Shown here one piece after another: positions 14,672 to 21,923 of a DNA stretch of 21,923 bases. The notes beneath the pieces were generated by a model that made no database searches, was not told the DNA's origin, and saw nothing but the letters and a program-made list of their open reading frames with translations. The stretch's first letter is position 1; each line of letters starts with the position of its first letter. Origin of the DNA: Actinomycetota bacterium (GTDB taxonomy: Bacteria > Actinomycetota > Actinomycetes > Nanopelagicales > Nanopelagicaceae); NCBI GenBank assembly GCA_009698295.1, contig WLQO01000005.1, positions 1 through 21,923 of the forward strand, written 5' to 3'. The translations under genes were made by a program, and so were the position numbers.

Positions 14672-15550
14672 TTACGCTTCTACGATCCAAGCGCCTTCTG
14701 TGGCAATTTTAATCTTGGCAAGGGGTGAATTAGCCGGTCCACTTAAGACTTTGGCTCCCTTAAAGGGATCAAATACCGCACCGTGGCAACCACATTGCAG
14801 ATGCTTAGAGGCAGAATTGAATTGCACGGTGCAACCTTCGTGGGTACACACAGCTGAATAAGCGAATACACCTGTTTTGGTACGAAAGAGAACAGCCGGG
14901 GTTCCATTCTTTGCCACGAAAGTTTGTATTGCGCCGACTTTGAAGGCGGCATCTTTTATGATTTTTTTGCTCGTTGATTTCCTGCCGGGGCTGGCTGCAG
15001 ATGTATTCGCTGACGTTGCCTTTGGAAATAACTTTCCAACTCCAGCGCCTGCAACTGCAATGGCAGCGACAGTTGAAACTCTTAAAAATCCTCGACGATC
15101 CAGGGAGACTTTATTTTTGCGACGAGAACCATAAAGGAATAAGAAATAACTAAGCCATAAAATTGTGTAAGCCGAATCGCTGGCTAGAAAATATGGCTTA
15201 ACATGCCAACTGCTGGCGAGCCATAAACTTAAGGACATACCAAATCCACCAAGTGCCGCCCAGGTTGGTGCGATCCAGAGCAAAGTTGCTGCACCGATTG
15301 CAAACTCAGTTAACATCACAAAGATTCCAATTTGTGTGGAATGTTCTAACATTTTATTTATTGCAAAACCAACCGGTGAAGATGTCGCATATGCCGAAAG
15401 TTGGGTTCCGATAAATGTTGGTGAACCAGAAGTTAAAAATCCTGGATCGCTCGCCTTATCCCAACCCGCGTAAATCCAAGTGACTCCCAGCCAAGCTCTC
15501 AATACACGTAGCGGCCAGATTTGATTCTTCCAAGAGGTTTTTAAGTTCAT
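14672..15550 (-). CDS. DoxX-like membrane domain fused to a Tat-type Rieske [2Fe-2S] domain
   Basis: A 292-residue protein with two modules. Residues 10-141 are a DoxX/DoxD-like four-helix membrane domain (LRVLRAWLGVTWIYAGWDK at the start; helices near 17-31, 72-94, 97-113, 123-141). A strongly basic loop (RRKNK) then leads to an internal twin-arginine motif DRRGFLRV (151-158), a fifth hydrophobic segment (157-171), a Ser/Ala/Lys linker and a Rieske domain. The Rieske boxes are CTHEGC (C235, H237, C240) and CGCHG (C253, C255, H256). Both cluster-ligand pairs are present, as is the extra Cys pair that forms a disulfide in high-potential Rieske proteins. Predicted topology puts the cluster outside the membrane. 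Electron donor and acceptor are unknown. ATG 15550 follows a TACTTT -10 box by 6 nt. Confidence 0.82.
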   Translation of the reverse strand: MNLKTSWKNQIWPLRVLRAWLGVTWIYAGWDKASDPGFLTSGSPTFIGTQLSAYATSSPVGFAINKMLEHSTQIGIFVMLTEFAIGAATLLWIAPTWAALGGFGMSLSLWLASSWHVKPYFLASDSAYTILWLSYFLFLYGSRRKNKVSLDRRGFLRVSTVAAIAVAGAGVGKLFPKATSANTSAASPGRKSTSKKIIKDAAFKVGAIQTFVAKNGTPAVLFRTKTGVFAYSAVCTHEGCTVQFNSASKHLQCGCHGAVFDPFKGAKVLSGPANSPLAKIKIATEGAWIVEA

Positions 15551-15562
15551 GCGCAGAAAGTA
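15551..15562 (-). promoter_or_regulatory. -10 box before the DoxX-Rieske gene
   Basis: TACTTT on the minus strand (15562-15557) lies 6 nt from the ATG at 15550, matching TANNNT. No Shine-Dalgarno is visible, so a leaderless transcript is likely. No clear -35 was found. Confidence 0.35.
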
Positions 15563-15629
15563 ACCTTTTTAGATGTGAATGTGCTGAGGACGCTCTGAAA
15601 GTTGGATCAAGATCGTCATGCAATGAGAG

Positions 15630-15702
15630 CTGCCCCACCTGGCCTCGATCCAGGGACATCCGAATTAACAGTTCGGCGCTCTACCAACTGAGCTATGGGG
15701 CA
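15630..15702 (-). tRNA. tRNA-Asn (GTT)
   Basis: A complete 73-nt cloverleaf can be drawn on the minus strand. The acceptor is TGCCCCA/TGGGGCA with discriminator G, the D arm is GCTC/GAGC, the anticodon arm CCGAA/TTCGG has loop CTGTTAA (anticodon GTT), and the T arm is CCTGG/CCAGG. All stems are perfect. CCA is not encoded. The T loop reads ATCGAGG, with A rather than the near-universal T at position 54 (plus-strand T at 15649). The gene lies 70 bp after dnaG. Confidence 0.95.
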
Positions 15703-15752
15703 TTATTTAAAACTTGTCGTGCAGGCGCACACTCTAGCGCACGAGGCGCATA

Positions 15753-15782
15753 GGGTCTAAATCGAGTTGGGTCTAAATCGAG
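15753..15782. repeat. Tandem 16-bp duplication at the dnaG 3' end
   Basis: GGGTCTAAATCGAG occurs at 15753-15766 and again at 15769-15782, with a 16-bp period. The second copy covers the last two dnaG codons and its TAG stop. The first lies just after the gene, so the end of dnaG looks duplicated. Confidence 0.8.
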
Positions 15783-17617
15783 CGAAGTGCCAAGTCATGC
15801 AGCCCACGTCGGGTGGTTTCCAGAGCGACCAGGCCGCTAAATGCCGCGGTGTACTCCGCTTCATTCTCAACCGGGTTAAGTCGTTGCAGCGAAGATTTCA
15901 ATTCGGCAATAGATCTTGAAATCGCAACTTCGCGCAGCCGAGCCACAATACTTTCCACATAATGTCCAGTGATTTCACCATCGGCGCGGATTGGCTCGAC
16001 ATTTAATTCGGTAAATAGCGAACGCATATTCTCATCACTTACTTCTTCGATTTCAATAGAACTCTGCTCCGGATGAGCGCCAATTATCGCCGCTAATTGA
16101 CTGTAGGCAGGGTGTGTAAATGCGTTGCTCTCAATTTCGCCCCAATTTGAAATCAATGTCGGCATCTGCAAACGCGCCTTTAAAACTTCGCGTTCTAAAA
16201 TAAGCCTTGGCTCTTGTGGATTAGGACGCCATTGCACATTTGCAATTGGCTCATCTTGCGGTGCAGCGCTTGCACTTTGTGGTCGCGATTTCAAACCTTG
16301 ATTTACCGCTGCAGTGACTAACTCAACTTCAACGCCTAACCATCCGGCAAGTAAGCGACTGTATTCCGGGCGCAATGACTTGTCACGAATTTGTGCAACA
16401 AGTGGCGCAGTTGCATTTAAAGCGTTAACGCGACCTTCCGCGCTATCTAATTTATGAAGACCGAGCTCGGTGCGTATCGCAAATTCAAATAATGGAACTC
16501 GCTTTGCAATCAAATCTCGCAGCGCAAGATCACCTTTCTGCTGGCGCAAGTCACAGGGATCAAGTCCATCAGGTTCAACGGCGACAAAAGTTTGAGTTAC
16601 AAATTTCTGATCTTCGCTAAAGGCGCGCAGCGCAGCTTTCTGGCCCGCGGCATCACCATCAAAGGTAAAGATAACTTCACCGCGAAAGGCGTCATCATCC
16701 ATCAACAGTCGTCGAATAATTCGAATGTGATCTGCGCCAAATGCAGTACCGCAAGTTGCAACCGCTGTTGTGATTCCGGCTAACTGCGCCGCCATTACAT
16801 CTGTGTAGCCTTCAACAATTACTACTTGGCGCTTCTTAGCAATCTCTTTCTTCGCCATATCAAGCCCATATAAAACTTGGCTCTTCTTGTAAATTGGGGT
16901 TTCAGAAGTATTTAAATACTTCGGTCCTTGATCTTCTTCATCACTGGCTAATTTGCGGGCGCCGAATCCAACTACATCACCAGAAATATCGCGGATCGGC
17001 CAAGTTAAACGATTGCGAAATTTATCGATTGGTCCGCGCTGTCCCATCTTGGAAAGTCCCGCTGTTTCAAGTTCATCAATTGTGAAACCTTCAGCGCGTA
17101 AAAATTTAGTGAGACCATCCCATTCATCAGGTGCATATCCAACTCCAAAAGTCTCGCAAGCAGATTTATCAAAGCCCCGCTTGGTCATTAATTCACGAGC
17201 ATGAGCTGCAGTCGGTGAAGTATTTAACTGGTCTTGGTAAAACTTTGCGGCTAGTGCATTTGCAGCAATCAACCGTGTGCGATTGCCAGCCGGCGCAGGT
17301 GTGAAATTTCCTTCTTCGTAACGGAGTTGATATCCAATGCGGTCTGCCAGACGTTCAATAGTTTCAGTGAAACTTAGGTGATCCATCTTCATTACAAATG
17401 AAATAACATCTCCACTTGTCTGACATCCAAAGCAATGGAAGAAACCCTTGCTTGGGGTTACGTGAAATGACGGTGATTTCTCGTCGTGAAAAGGACATAA
17501 GCCCTTCTTTTGTCCGCCACCGGCTGATTTGAGTTGAACATAATCGGCCACAACTTCATCTATGGCAGAGCGTTCTCGGATGTAGGTCACATCCTCTTCT
17601 TTAATACGTCCGCTCAT
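15773..17617 (-). CDS. dnaG: DNA primase
   Basis: Synthesises RNA primers at the replication fork. The 614-residue protein is complete. It has the N-terminal CHC2 zinc finger with C41, H44, C62 and C65 (CPFHDEKSPSFHV, FFHCFGC), the RNA-polymerase/TOPRIM core with VEGYTDVMAAQ (E269), TAVATCGTAFG and FTFDGDAAG (D320, D322), and a helical C-terminal region for helicase interaction. It is the last gene of the minus-strand operon, 9 nt after dgt. In addition TAACAT (17629-17624), overlapping the dgt stop, lies 6 nt before the ATG, so a separate leaderless promoter is possible. The TAG stop is inside a 16-bp tandem duplication. Confidence 0.97.
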   Translation of the reverse strand: MSGRIKEEDVTYIRERSAIDEVVADYVQLKSAGGGQKKGLCPFHDEKSPSFHVTPSKGFFHCFGCQTSGDVISFVMKMDHLSFTETIERLADRIGYQLRYEEGNFTPAPAGNRTRLIAANALAAKFYQDQLNTSPTAAHARELMTKRGFDKSACETFGVGYAPDEWDGLTKFLRAEGFTIDELETAGLSKMGQRGPIDKFRNRLTWPIRDISGDVVGFGARKLASDEEDQGPKYLNTSETPIYKKSQVLYGLDMAKKEIAKKRQVVIVEGYTDVMAAQLAGITTAVATCGTAFGADHIRIIRRLLMDDDAFRGEVIFTFDGDAAGQKAALRAFSEDQKFVTQTFVAVEPDGLDPCDLRQQKGDLALRDLIAKRVPLFEFAIRTELGLHKLDSAEGRVNALNATAPLVAQIRDKSLRPEYSRLLAGWLGVEVELVTAAVNQGLKSRPQSASAAPQDEPIANVQWRPNPQEPRLILEREVLKARLQMPTLISNWGEIESNAFTHPAYSQLAAIIGAHPEQSSIEIEEVSDENMRSLFTELNVEPIRADGEITGHYVESIVARLREVAISRSIAELKSSLQRLNPVENEAEYTAAFSGLVALETTRRGLHDLALRSI

Positions 17618-17629
17618 GAGGCCATGTTA
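17618..17629 (-). promoter_or_regulatory. -10 box before dnaG, overlapping the dgt stop
   Basis: TAACAT (17629-17624 on the minus strand) contains the dgt stop TAA and lies 6 nt from the dnaG ATG. It fits TANNNT and would allow primase to be made from its own leaderless mRNA. Confidence 0.3.
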
Positions 17630-18856
17630 TCTGAGCGCACTTAGGCGAGCATGTAAGGCGTATGCCCCAGGGTCAGTCAGGCTGGCGATCTGATCGATGA
17701 CGATACGCATCCGCTCGGTGTCATTTGTAGCAACTTCCCAATCTTTGGCAAAGATTGAATCTAAATCGGTAGCCGCATATTTATGGAGCATCTCAACTAA
17801 TTCTTTGATCAATAACTGCTGTTTGGCATAACGCTCTTGCGATGCCGCAGCGTTGATTAAGTAATGCCCAGCGACGGCTTTTAAGAAATCTACTTCGACT
17901 TCTTGCTCGCGTGGAATTACTAAGTCAGCGGTGTATCTCATCAGCGGACCATCACCATGAACTTTTCGAGTTTCTAGCTCCGCTGCCAATACAAAGCGCC
18001 CAATTAATTGTGAAGTGGAATCTTTTAGCCTTGCCAATGAACGATGCGAACCATCGTAATAACGTGGCCAGCAGGAAAGGCTCTGTAAACGCTCTAGCGC
18101 GCCAGCTGCCTCAATCTTTGTTGCAGTTGAGCCATAGCCATCTTGCATCTCTTTGTGAAGAATATCGAAGTCGCGCTCAAAATTTGCAACCTTAACTTGA
18201 CCAACAAAGATGGCATCTTCTAAATCATGGACAGAATATGCACAATCATCGGACCAATCCATAATTTGGGCTTCAATACATTTGCGATCATTTGGCGCAC
18301 CTTTGCGCATCCAATTAAATATCGGAAGATCATCTTCGTAGACGCCAAATTTTCTGGGATTAATTGCACGCGGCCAAGGATATTTAGTACCAGCATCTAA
18401 AGATGCGCGGGTTAGATTTAATCCAACGCTCTTACCGTCTTCATCTACCGTCTTTGCTTCAATCCGCGTTAACAAGCGAAAGCTCTGAGCATTACCTTCA
18501 AAGCCACCAAAATCTTTGGCAACTTCGGCAAGTGCTTCTTCGCCGTTATGTCCAAAAGGTGGATGGCCTAAATCATGCGACAAACATGCGGTCTCAAGTA
18601 GATCAGGATCTGCACCTAGTGATTCACCTAGTTCACGACCAATCTGTGCACATTCCAACGAATGTGAAAGACGAGTGCGTTGAAAATCATTTTCCCAAGG
18701 AACCGCTACCTGAGTTTTCGCAGCTAGACGACGCAGCGCCGCCGAATGAATAACGCGGGCGCGATCTCGCATAAATTCGGTACGCCCTGTGCGCTTGGCA
18801 GGTTCGAATAAAAAGCGTTCTGCATCCGCTTCGTTGTAATTCTTCGCCCCGCTCAT
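17627..18856 (-). CDS. dgt: dGTPase-like deoxynucleoside triphosphate triphosphohydrolase
   Basis: An HD-superfamily enzyme that hydrolyses dNTPs to the nucleoside and triphosphate, affecting dNTP pools. The 409-residue protein has RTRLSHSLE (60-68, H65), the HD motif CLSHDLGHPPFGHNG (91-105, H94-D95), and the downstream metal-binding Asp in DWSDDCAYSVHDLEDA (200-215). These are the expected metal ligands and the HPPFGHxGE signature of dGTPase-like proteins. It starts 4 nt after the ydcF-like gene and ends 9 nt before dnaG. The dgt-dnaG pairing is familiar in actinobacteria and fits coordination of nucleotide pools with replication. TAGGGT (18868-18863), 6 nt before the ATG, may be an internal promoter. 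Confidence 0.93.
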   Translation of the reverse strand: MSGAKNYNEADAERFLFEPAKRTGRTEFMRDRARVIHSAALRRLAAKTQVAVPWENDFQRTRLSHSLECAQIGRELGESLGADPDLLETACLSHDLGHPPFGHNGEEALAEVAKDFGGFEGNAQSFRLLTRIEAKTVDEDGKSVGLNLTRASLDAGTKYPWPRAINPRKFGVYEDDLPIFNWMRKGAPNDRKCIEAQIMDWSDDCAYSVHDLEDAIFVGQVKVANFERDFDILHKEMQDGYGSTATKIEAAGALERLQSLSCWPRYYDGSHRSLARLKDSTSQLIGRFVLAAELETRKVHGDGPLMRYTADLVIPREQEVEVDFLKAVAGHYLINAAASQERYAKQQLLIKELVEMLHKYAATDLDSIFAKDWEVATNDTERMRIVIDQIASLTDPGAYALHARLSALR

Positions 18857-18860
18857 AGCC

Positions 18861-19484
18861 CTACCCTAAATGATCGCTGATATGAATGCCGTGGCGACCT
18901 AGGCTCACATAAGCTAAATAAGCGCCAGCTTCACGTATTAAATACCGTTTTCCAGAATTACCTAAGGCATTTGGCCCCGTCTTGGCGGGCGAACAAGTTG
19001 CTATGACACCTAAATCATTGGCCATTGTCATTGCGCGGCGACAGTGGAAGGGGTCGGTAACGATTATTACATCTTTGATTTTCTTTATCTTCATAAACTT
19101 TACATAATTTTCAGTAGAAACCCAGGTATCGCGACCGACTTCTAGCGCTGAAATATTTTTAGATTTAATCCCATGAGTTGAAAGCCAATATTTTCCGGAA
19201 GCGGCTTCAGTGGTGCGATCACCAGGTGCGCCCGCGCCGACCGTGATTATCCGGGGAGCCAAACCTAAATCGTAAATTCGCTTTGCTTCATCAAGGCGTG
19301 CTTGCAGCACTTCACCGGGACGGCCATTTAATTGCGCCGCACCTAATACAACGATTACATCTGCCTTACGTGTCAGCGGATTATTAGCAGCTTGCCAGGT
19401 TACGGCAACTGCATAAAGTGGAACAGCGACGACAACCAATAAAATTGCGGCGATTACGCGGCGAATAATTTTGAAAATAATCAT
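18861..19484 (-). CDS. YdcF/SanA-family (DUF218) membrane-anchored protein
   Basis: A 207-residue protein with one N-terminal membrane helix (about 7-30) and a soluble DUF218-type domain. Typical marks are KADVIVVLGAAQLNGRPG (40-57), RLDEAKRIYDLG (63-74), the EVGRDTWVSTEN stretch (115-126) and VIIVTDPFHCRRA (139-151). Family members are implicated in envelope or vancomycin-sensitivity phenotypes (SanA) and S-adenosylmethionine binding (YdcF). The biochemical role here is unknown. The active domain is probably outside the membrane. It overlaps dusB by 4 nt (ATGA) and precedes dgt by 4 nt, so it is deeply embedded in the operon. Confidence 0.85.
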   Translation of the reverse strand: MIIFKIIRRVIAAILLVVVAVPLYAVAVTWQAANNPLTRKADVIVVLGAAQLNGRPGEVLQARLDEAKRIYDLGLAPRIITVGAGAPGDRTTEAASGKYWLSTHGIKSKNISALEVGRDTWVSTENYVKFMKIKKIKDVIIVTDPFHCRRAMTMANDLGVIATCSPAKTGPNALGNSGKRYLIREAGAYLAYVSLGRHGIHISDHLG

Positions 19485-20617
19485 CCGCCAGAGAACGCAT
19501 CTTCTAACTCGACTGAAACTTCTTCATCAGGATCATTTAGCCAACCATCTGGCAATGTCGGTGGACGTCCATGGCTGACGCGCCCACGGGGTTTTTCAGC
19601 AACTTCCATTGGGTATGGCTGATCAGTCAATTGATCAAGAAGTGTGCGAAGTTCGGCCAGTGATGAATGCATGCCAAATTGGCGACGCAACTCACTTGGC
19701 ACTCTAAAACCTTTTAAGTACCAGGCCATATGTTTGCGCAGGTCGCGACAACCGCGATCTTCTGATTCAAAGTAATCAACGATTAATTCACCATGGCGAT
19801 ACATAACTTCACGAACTTCATGAAGTGTTGGAAGTACTTTCTTATCGCCACCTTTAAAAGCTTCGACTAAATCTGCAAATAACCAAGGTCGTCCCAAACA
19901 ACCGCGGCCAACAACAACGCCAGCACAACCGGTCTCTTTCATCATCGCCAGACCATCGCTACCTGACCAAATATCACCATTGCCAAGTACTGGCGTGCCA
20001 GTAGGTTTTAAATGATCGACTAATCGAGTGATTGCAGACCAATCGGCTTTACCTTCATACATTTGCTCAGCTGTTCGCGCATGCAGTGCTACCCATGCAA
20101 CTCCGCTATCAGATGCCGACTTGGCTGCCTCCAAATAAGTGTGATGATCAGTGTCAATGCCGATTCGCATTTTTACTGTCACCGGAATCCCAAATGGTTT
20201 CGCTGCTTGTACTGCGGCATCAACAATTGCTGCAAAAAGTTTTCTCTTATACGGTAGCGCTGCTCCCCCGCCTTTACGCGTTACCTTCGGAACCGGGCAA
20301 CCAAAGTTCATATCAATATGATCTGCCAAATTCTCTTTACCAATCATTGTCACAGCAGCGCGCATAGTGTTTGGATCAACGCTATAAAGCTGCACCGAAC
20401 GTGGCCATTCGCCAGCACCAGGTGCGATCATGCGCAACGTGTCTGGGCGTCTCTCAATTAAAGCCCGTGCTGTAACCATTTCAGAGACAAATAGCCCTGC
20501 ACCTTGTTCGCGACATAGTGCACGAAAAGCAGAGTTAGTAATTCCTGCCATCGGTGCTAGAACTACCGGTGGATCAATTACATGATCGCCACTTGCAAGT
20601 GGCAGAGTTAAAGACAC
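19481..20617 (-). CDS. dusB: tRNA-dihydrouridine synthase (DusB-like)
   Basis: FMN-dependent reduction of uridine to dihydrouridine in tRNA D loops. The 378-residue TIM-barrel protein shows APMAGITNSAFR (21-32), the catalytic motif MNFGCPVPKVTRKGGGAAL (103-121) with acid Cys107, VTVKMRIG, LHARTAEQMYEGKADW, VLGNGDIWS and VVVGRGCLGRPWLF, all FMN/tRNA-binding landmarks, and the Dus helical C-terminus. It begins with GTG at 20617, three nt after the glyQS stop, with no visible Shine-Dalgarno, suggesting coupling to glyQS translation. Assignment to the DusB subgroup is by overall similarity and gene context. Confidence 0.93.
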   Translation of the reverse strand: MSLTLPLASGDHVIDPPVVLAPMAGITNSAFRALCREQGAGLFVSEMVTARALIERRPDTLRMIAPGAGEWPRSVQLYSVDPNTMRAAVTMIGKENLADHIDMNFGCPVPKVTRKGGGAALPYKRKLFAAIVDAAVQAAKPFGIPVTVKMRIGIDTDHHTYLEAAKSASDSGVAWVALHARTAEQMYEGKADWSAITRLVDHLKPTGTPVLGNGDIWSGSDGLAMMKETGCAGVVVGRGCLGRPWLFADLVEAFKGGDKKVLPTLHEVREVMYRHGELIVDYFESEDRGCRDLRKHMAWYLKGFRVPSELRRQFGMHSSLAELRTLLDQLTDQPYPMEVAEKPRGRVSHGRPPTLPDGWLNDPDEEVSVELEDAFSGG

Positions 20618-20620
20618 TAG

Positions 20621-21923
20621 TTAGCAACCAAGGAGTTTGGGAGCAAGCCATGCTTCTACTTGATCAAGGGCGATTCGTTCTTGTGCCATTGTGTCGCGAT
20701 CACGAATTGTGACTGCTTGATCATCCAAAGTTTCAAAGTCGATGGTGATGCAGTATGGAGTACCGATCTCATCTTGACGACGGTAGCGACGACCAATTGC
20801 ACCCGCATCATCAAAATCAATATTCCAGTTCTTACGCAATTGGGCGGCCAAATCACGTGCCTTAGGTGAAAGATCGGCATTGCGAGATAACGGCAATACG
20901 GCAACCTTCACGGGAGCTAAGCGATGATCAAGTTTTAGCACTGCGCGCTTTTCCATCTCACCTTTAGCATTTGGCGCTTCATCTTCAGTAAATGCATCCA
21001 TTAAGAAGGTAAGCGCGCAGCGATCTACACCTGCCGCAGGTTCAATAACAAATGGCGTCCACCGTTCATTTTTCTCTTGATCAAAGTATGAAAGATCTTT
21101 ACCCGATGCAGCAGAGTGCGCCTTTAAATCGAAATCGGTGCGATTGGCGATACCTTCGAGCTCGCCCCATTCAGTGCCGGCAAATTCAAATTTATATTCG
21201 ATATCTGCAGTGCGCTTTGAATAATGAGATAACTTCTCTTTTGGATGATCGTAAATTCGCAAGCGATCAGGGTTGATTCCCAAATCTTTATACCAAGCCA
21301 AACGAGTATCGATCCAGTATTGATGCCAATCTTCATCCGTACCCGGCACGACGAAGAATTCCATCTCCATCTGCTCAAATTCGCGAGTACGGAAGATGAA
21401 GTTTCCAGGAGTGATTTCATTACGGAAGGACTTTCCGATCTGGCCGATTCCAAATGGTGGCTTGCGACGAGATGTAGTCATTACCTGATCAAAGTTAATG
21501 AAGATTCCTTGCGCTGTTTCAGGGCGCAAATATGCGAGACCTGATTCATCTTCAACTGGTCCAAGGAAAGTTTTTAGCAAACCAGAGAATTGTTTTGGAG
21601 TTGTGAACTGACCTTTATTTCCGCAGGCTGGGCAGTTCATATCGCTAAGTGATTCTAATTTCTTCTTATGCTTTGCTTCATAAGCTTCTTCCAAATGATC
21701 CGCGCGAGAACGCTTATTACAAGCAGTACATTCGGTAAGCGGATCGCTAAATGTGGCAACGTGTCCAGATGCTTCCCAAACTTCGCGAGCCAAGATCACG
21801 CATGAGTCAATGCCGACAACATCTTCGCGACCCATCACCATGGACTTCCACCATTGGCGCTTAATATTATTTTTTAACTCAACACCTAATGGACCGTAAT
21901 CCCAGGAAGCACGAAGACCGCCA
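20621..21923 (-). CDS. glyQS: Glycyl-tRNA synthetase (alpha2 type), N-terminus beyond the window
   Basis: Class II synthetase charging tRNA-Gly. The frame continues past the ATG at 21841 to the window edge, with in-frame GGLRASWDYGPLGVELKNN, so the gene is cut at its 5' end; 433 codons are visible. In the visible fragment there is a four-cysteine zinc site (TECTAC and NCPACG; C65, C68, C97, C100), the class II motif 2 region SFRNEITPGNFIFRTREFEQ, the motif 3-containing FVIEPAAGVDRCAL, and a C-terminal anticodon-binding domain (LAPVKVAVLPL to ITIDFETLDDQAVTIRDRD). This is the single-chain alpha2 form, not the alpha2beta2 GlyQ/GlyS form. It is the most upstream visible gene of the glyQS-dusB-ydcF-dgt-dnaG operon. 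Confidence 0.96.
   Translation of the reverse strand, partial: GGLRASWDYGPLGVELKNNIKRQWWKSMVMGREDVVGIDSCVILAREVWEASGHVATFSDPLTECTACNKRSRADHLEEAYEAKHKKKLESLSDMNCPACGNKGQFTTPKQFSGLLKTFLGPVEDESGLAYLRPETAQGIFINFDQVMTTSRRKPPFGIGQIGKSFRNEITPGNFIFRTREFEQMEMEFFVVPGTDEDWHQYWIDTRLAWYKDLGINPDRLRIYDHPKEKLSHYSKRTADIEYKFEFAGTEWGELEGIANRTDFDLKAHSAASGKDLSYFDQEKNERWTPFVIEPAAGVDRCALTFLMDAFTEDEAPNAKGEMEKRAVLKLDHRLAPVKVAVLPLSRNADLSPKARDLAAQLRKNWNIDFDDAGAIGRRYRRQDEIGTPYCITIDFETLDDQAVTIRDRDTMAQERIALDQVEAWLAPKLLGC

Noticed and set aside
14541..15134. Plus-strand ORFs opposite the HtrA and DoxX-Rieske genes
   Set aside because: They are antisense shadows of well supported genes, with low-complexity translations and no recognisable domain or start signal.
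1..21923. CRISPR arrays, insertion sequences, integrases, attachment sites
   Set aside because: No regularly spaced repeats, transposase motifs or long terminal inverted repeats were seen. The single tRNA has no adjacent integrase or duplicated 3' end.

Overview
The window looks like a piece of a streamlined, fairly low-GC actinobacterial chromosome, most likely a freshwater planktonic lineage such as Nanopelagicales (acI). This is inferred from protein style and gene order: a Cgl0158-type aldolase beside iolB, the glyQS-dusB-dgt-dnaG order, actinobacterial-type GlpD and GalT, and very tight packing. No database was searched. No gap longer than about 225 bp lacks a protein gene, and the largest such gap holds a tRNA. 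I see no mobile element, CRISPR array or phage gene.

Layout. (1) 1-2474, plus strand: end of a myo-inositol catabolic operon (aldolase C-terminus, iolB, Gfo/Idh/MocA dehydrogenase). (2) 2455-5313, minus: a second Gfo/Idh/MocA oxidoreductase followed by acetoacetyl-CoA synthetase. (3) 5361-8884, plus: NAD(P)HX dehydratase, an orphan LuxR-type response regulator, a small protein resembling the DnaX C-terminal domain, and a secreted GH25 muramidase. (4) 8874-12078: divergent glpD and glpK for glycerol use. (5) 12097-13218: galT. (6) 13202-15550, minus: a DoxX-Tat-Rieske fusion protein, an HtrA-type protease and a single ACT-domain protein. (7) 15630-15702, minus: tRNA-Asn. (8) 15773-21923, minus: the tight operon glyQS (cut by the window edge), dusB, a ydcF-like gene, dgt and dnaG.

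Functional picture: carbon entry from inositol, glycerol, acetoacetate and galactose; cell-envelope redox, proteolysis and peptidoglycan hydrolysis; and a housekeeping block for translation, tRNA modification, dNTP control and replication priming.

Two compaction features recur. Nine genes have a TANNNT -10-like box only 5-8 nt before the start codon, which suggests leaderless mRNAs. All three convergent gene pairs overlap tail to tail by 11-20 nt, each with an inverted repeat at the junction. The most unusual protein is the DoxX-Rieske fusion at 14672-15550.
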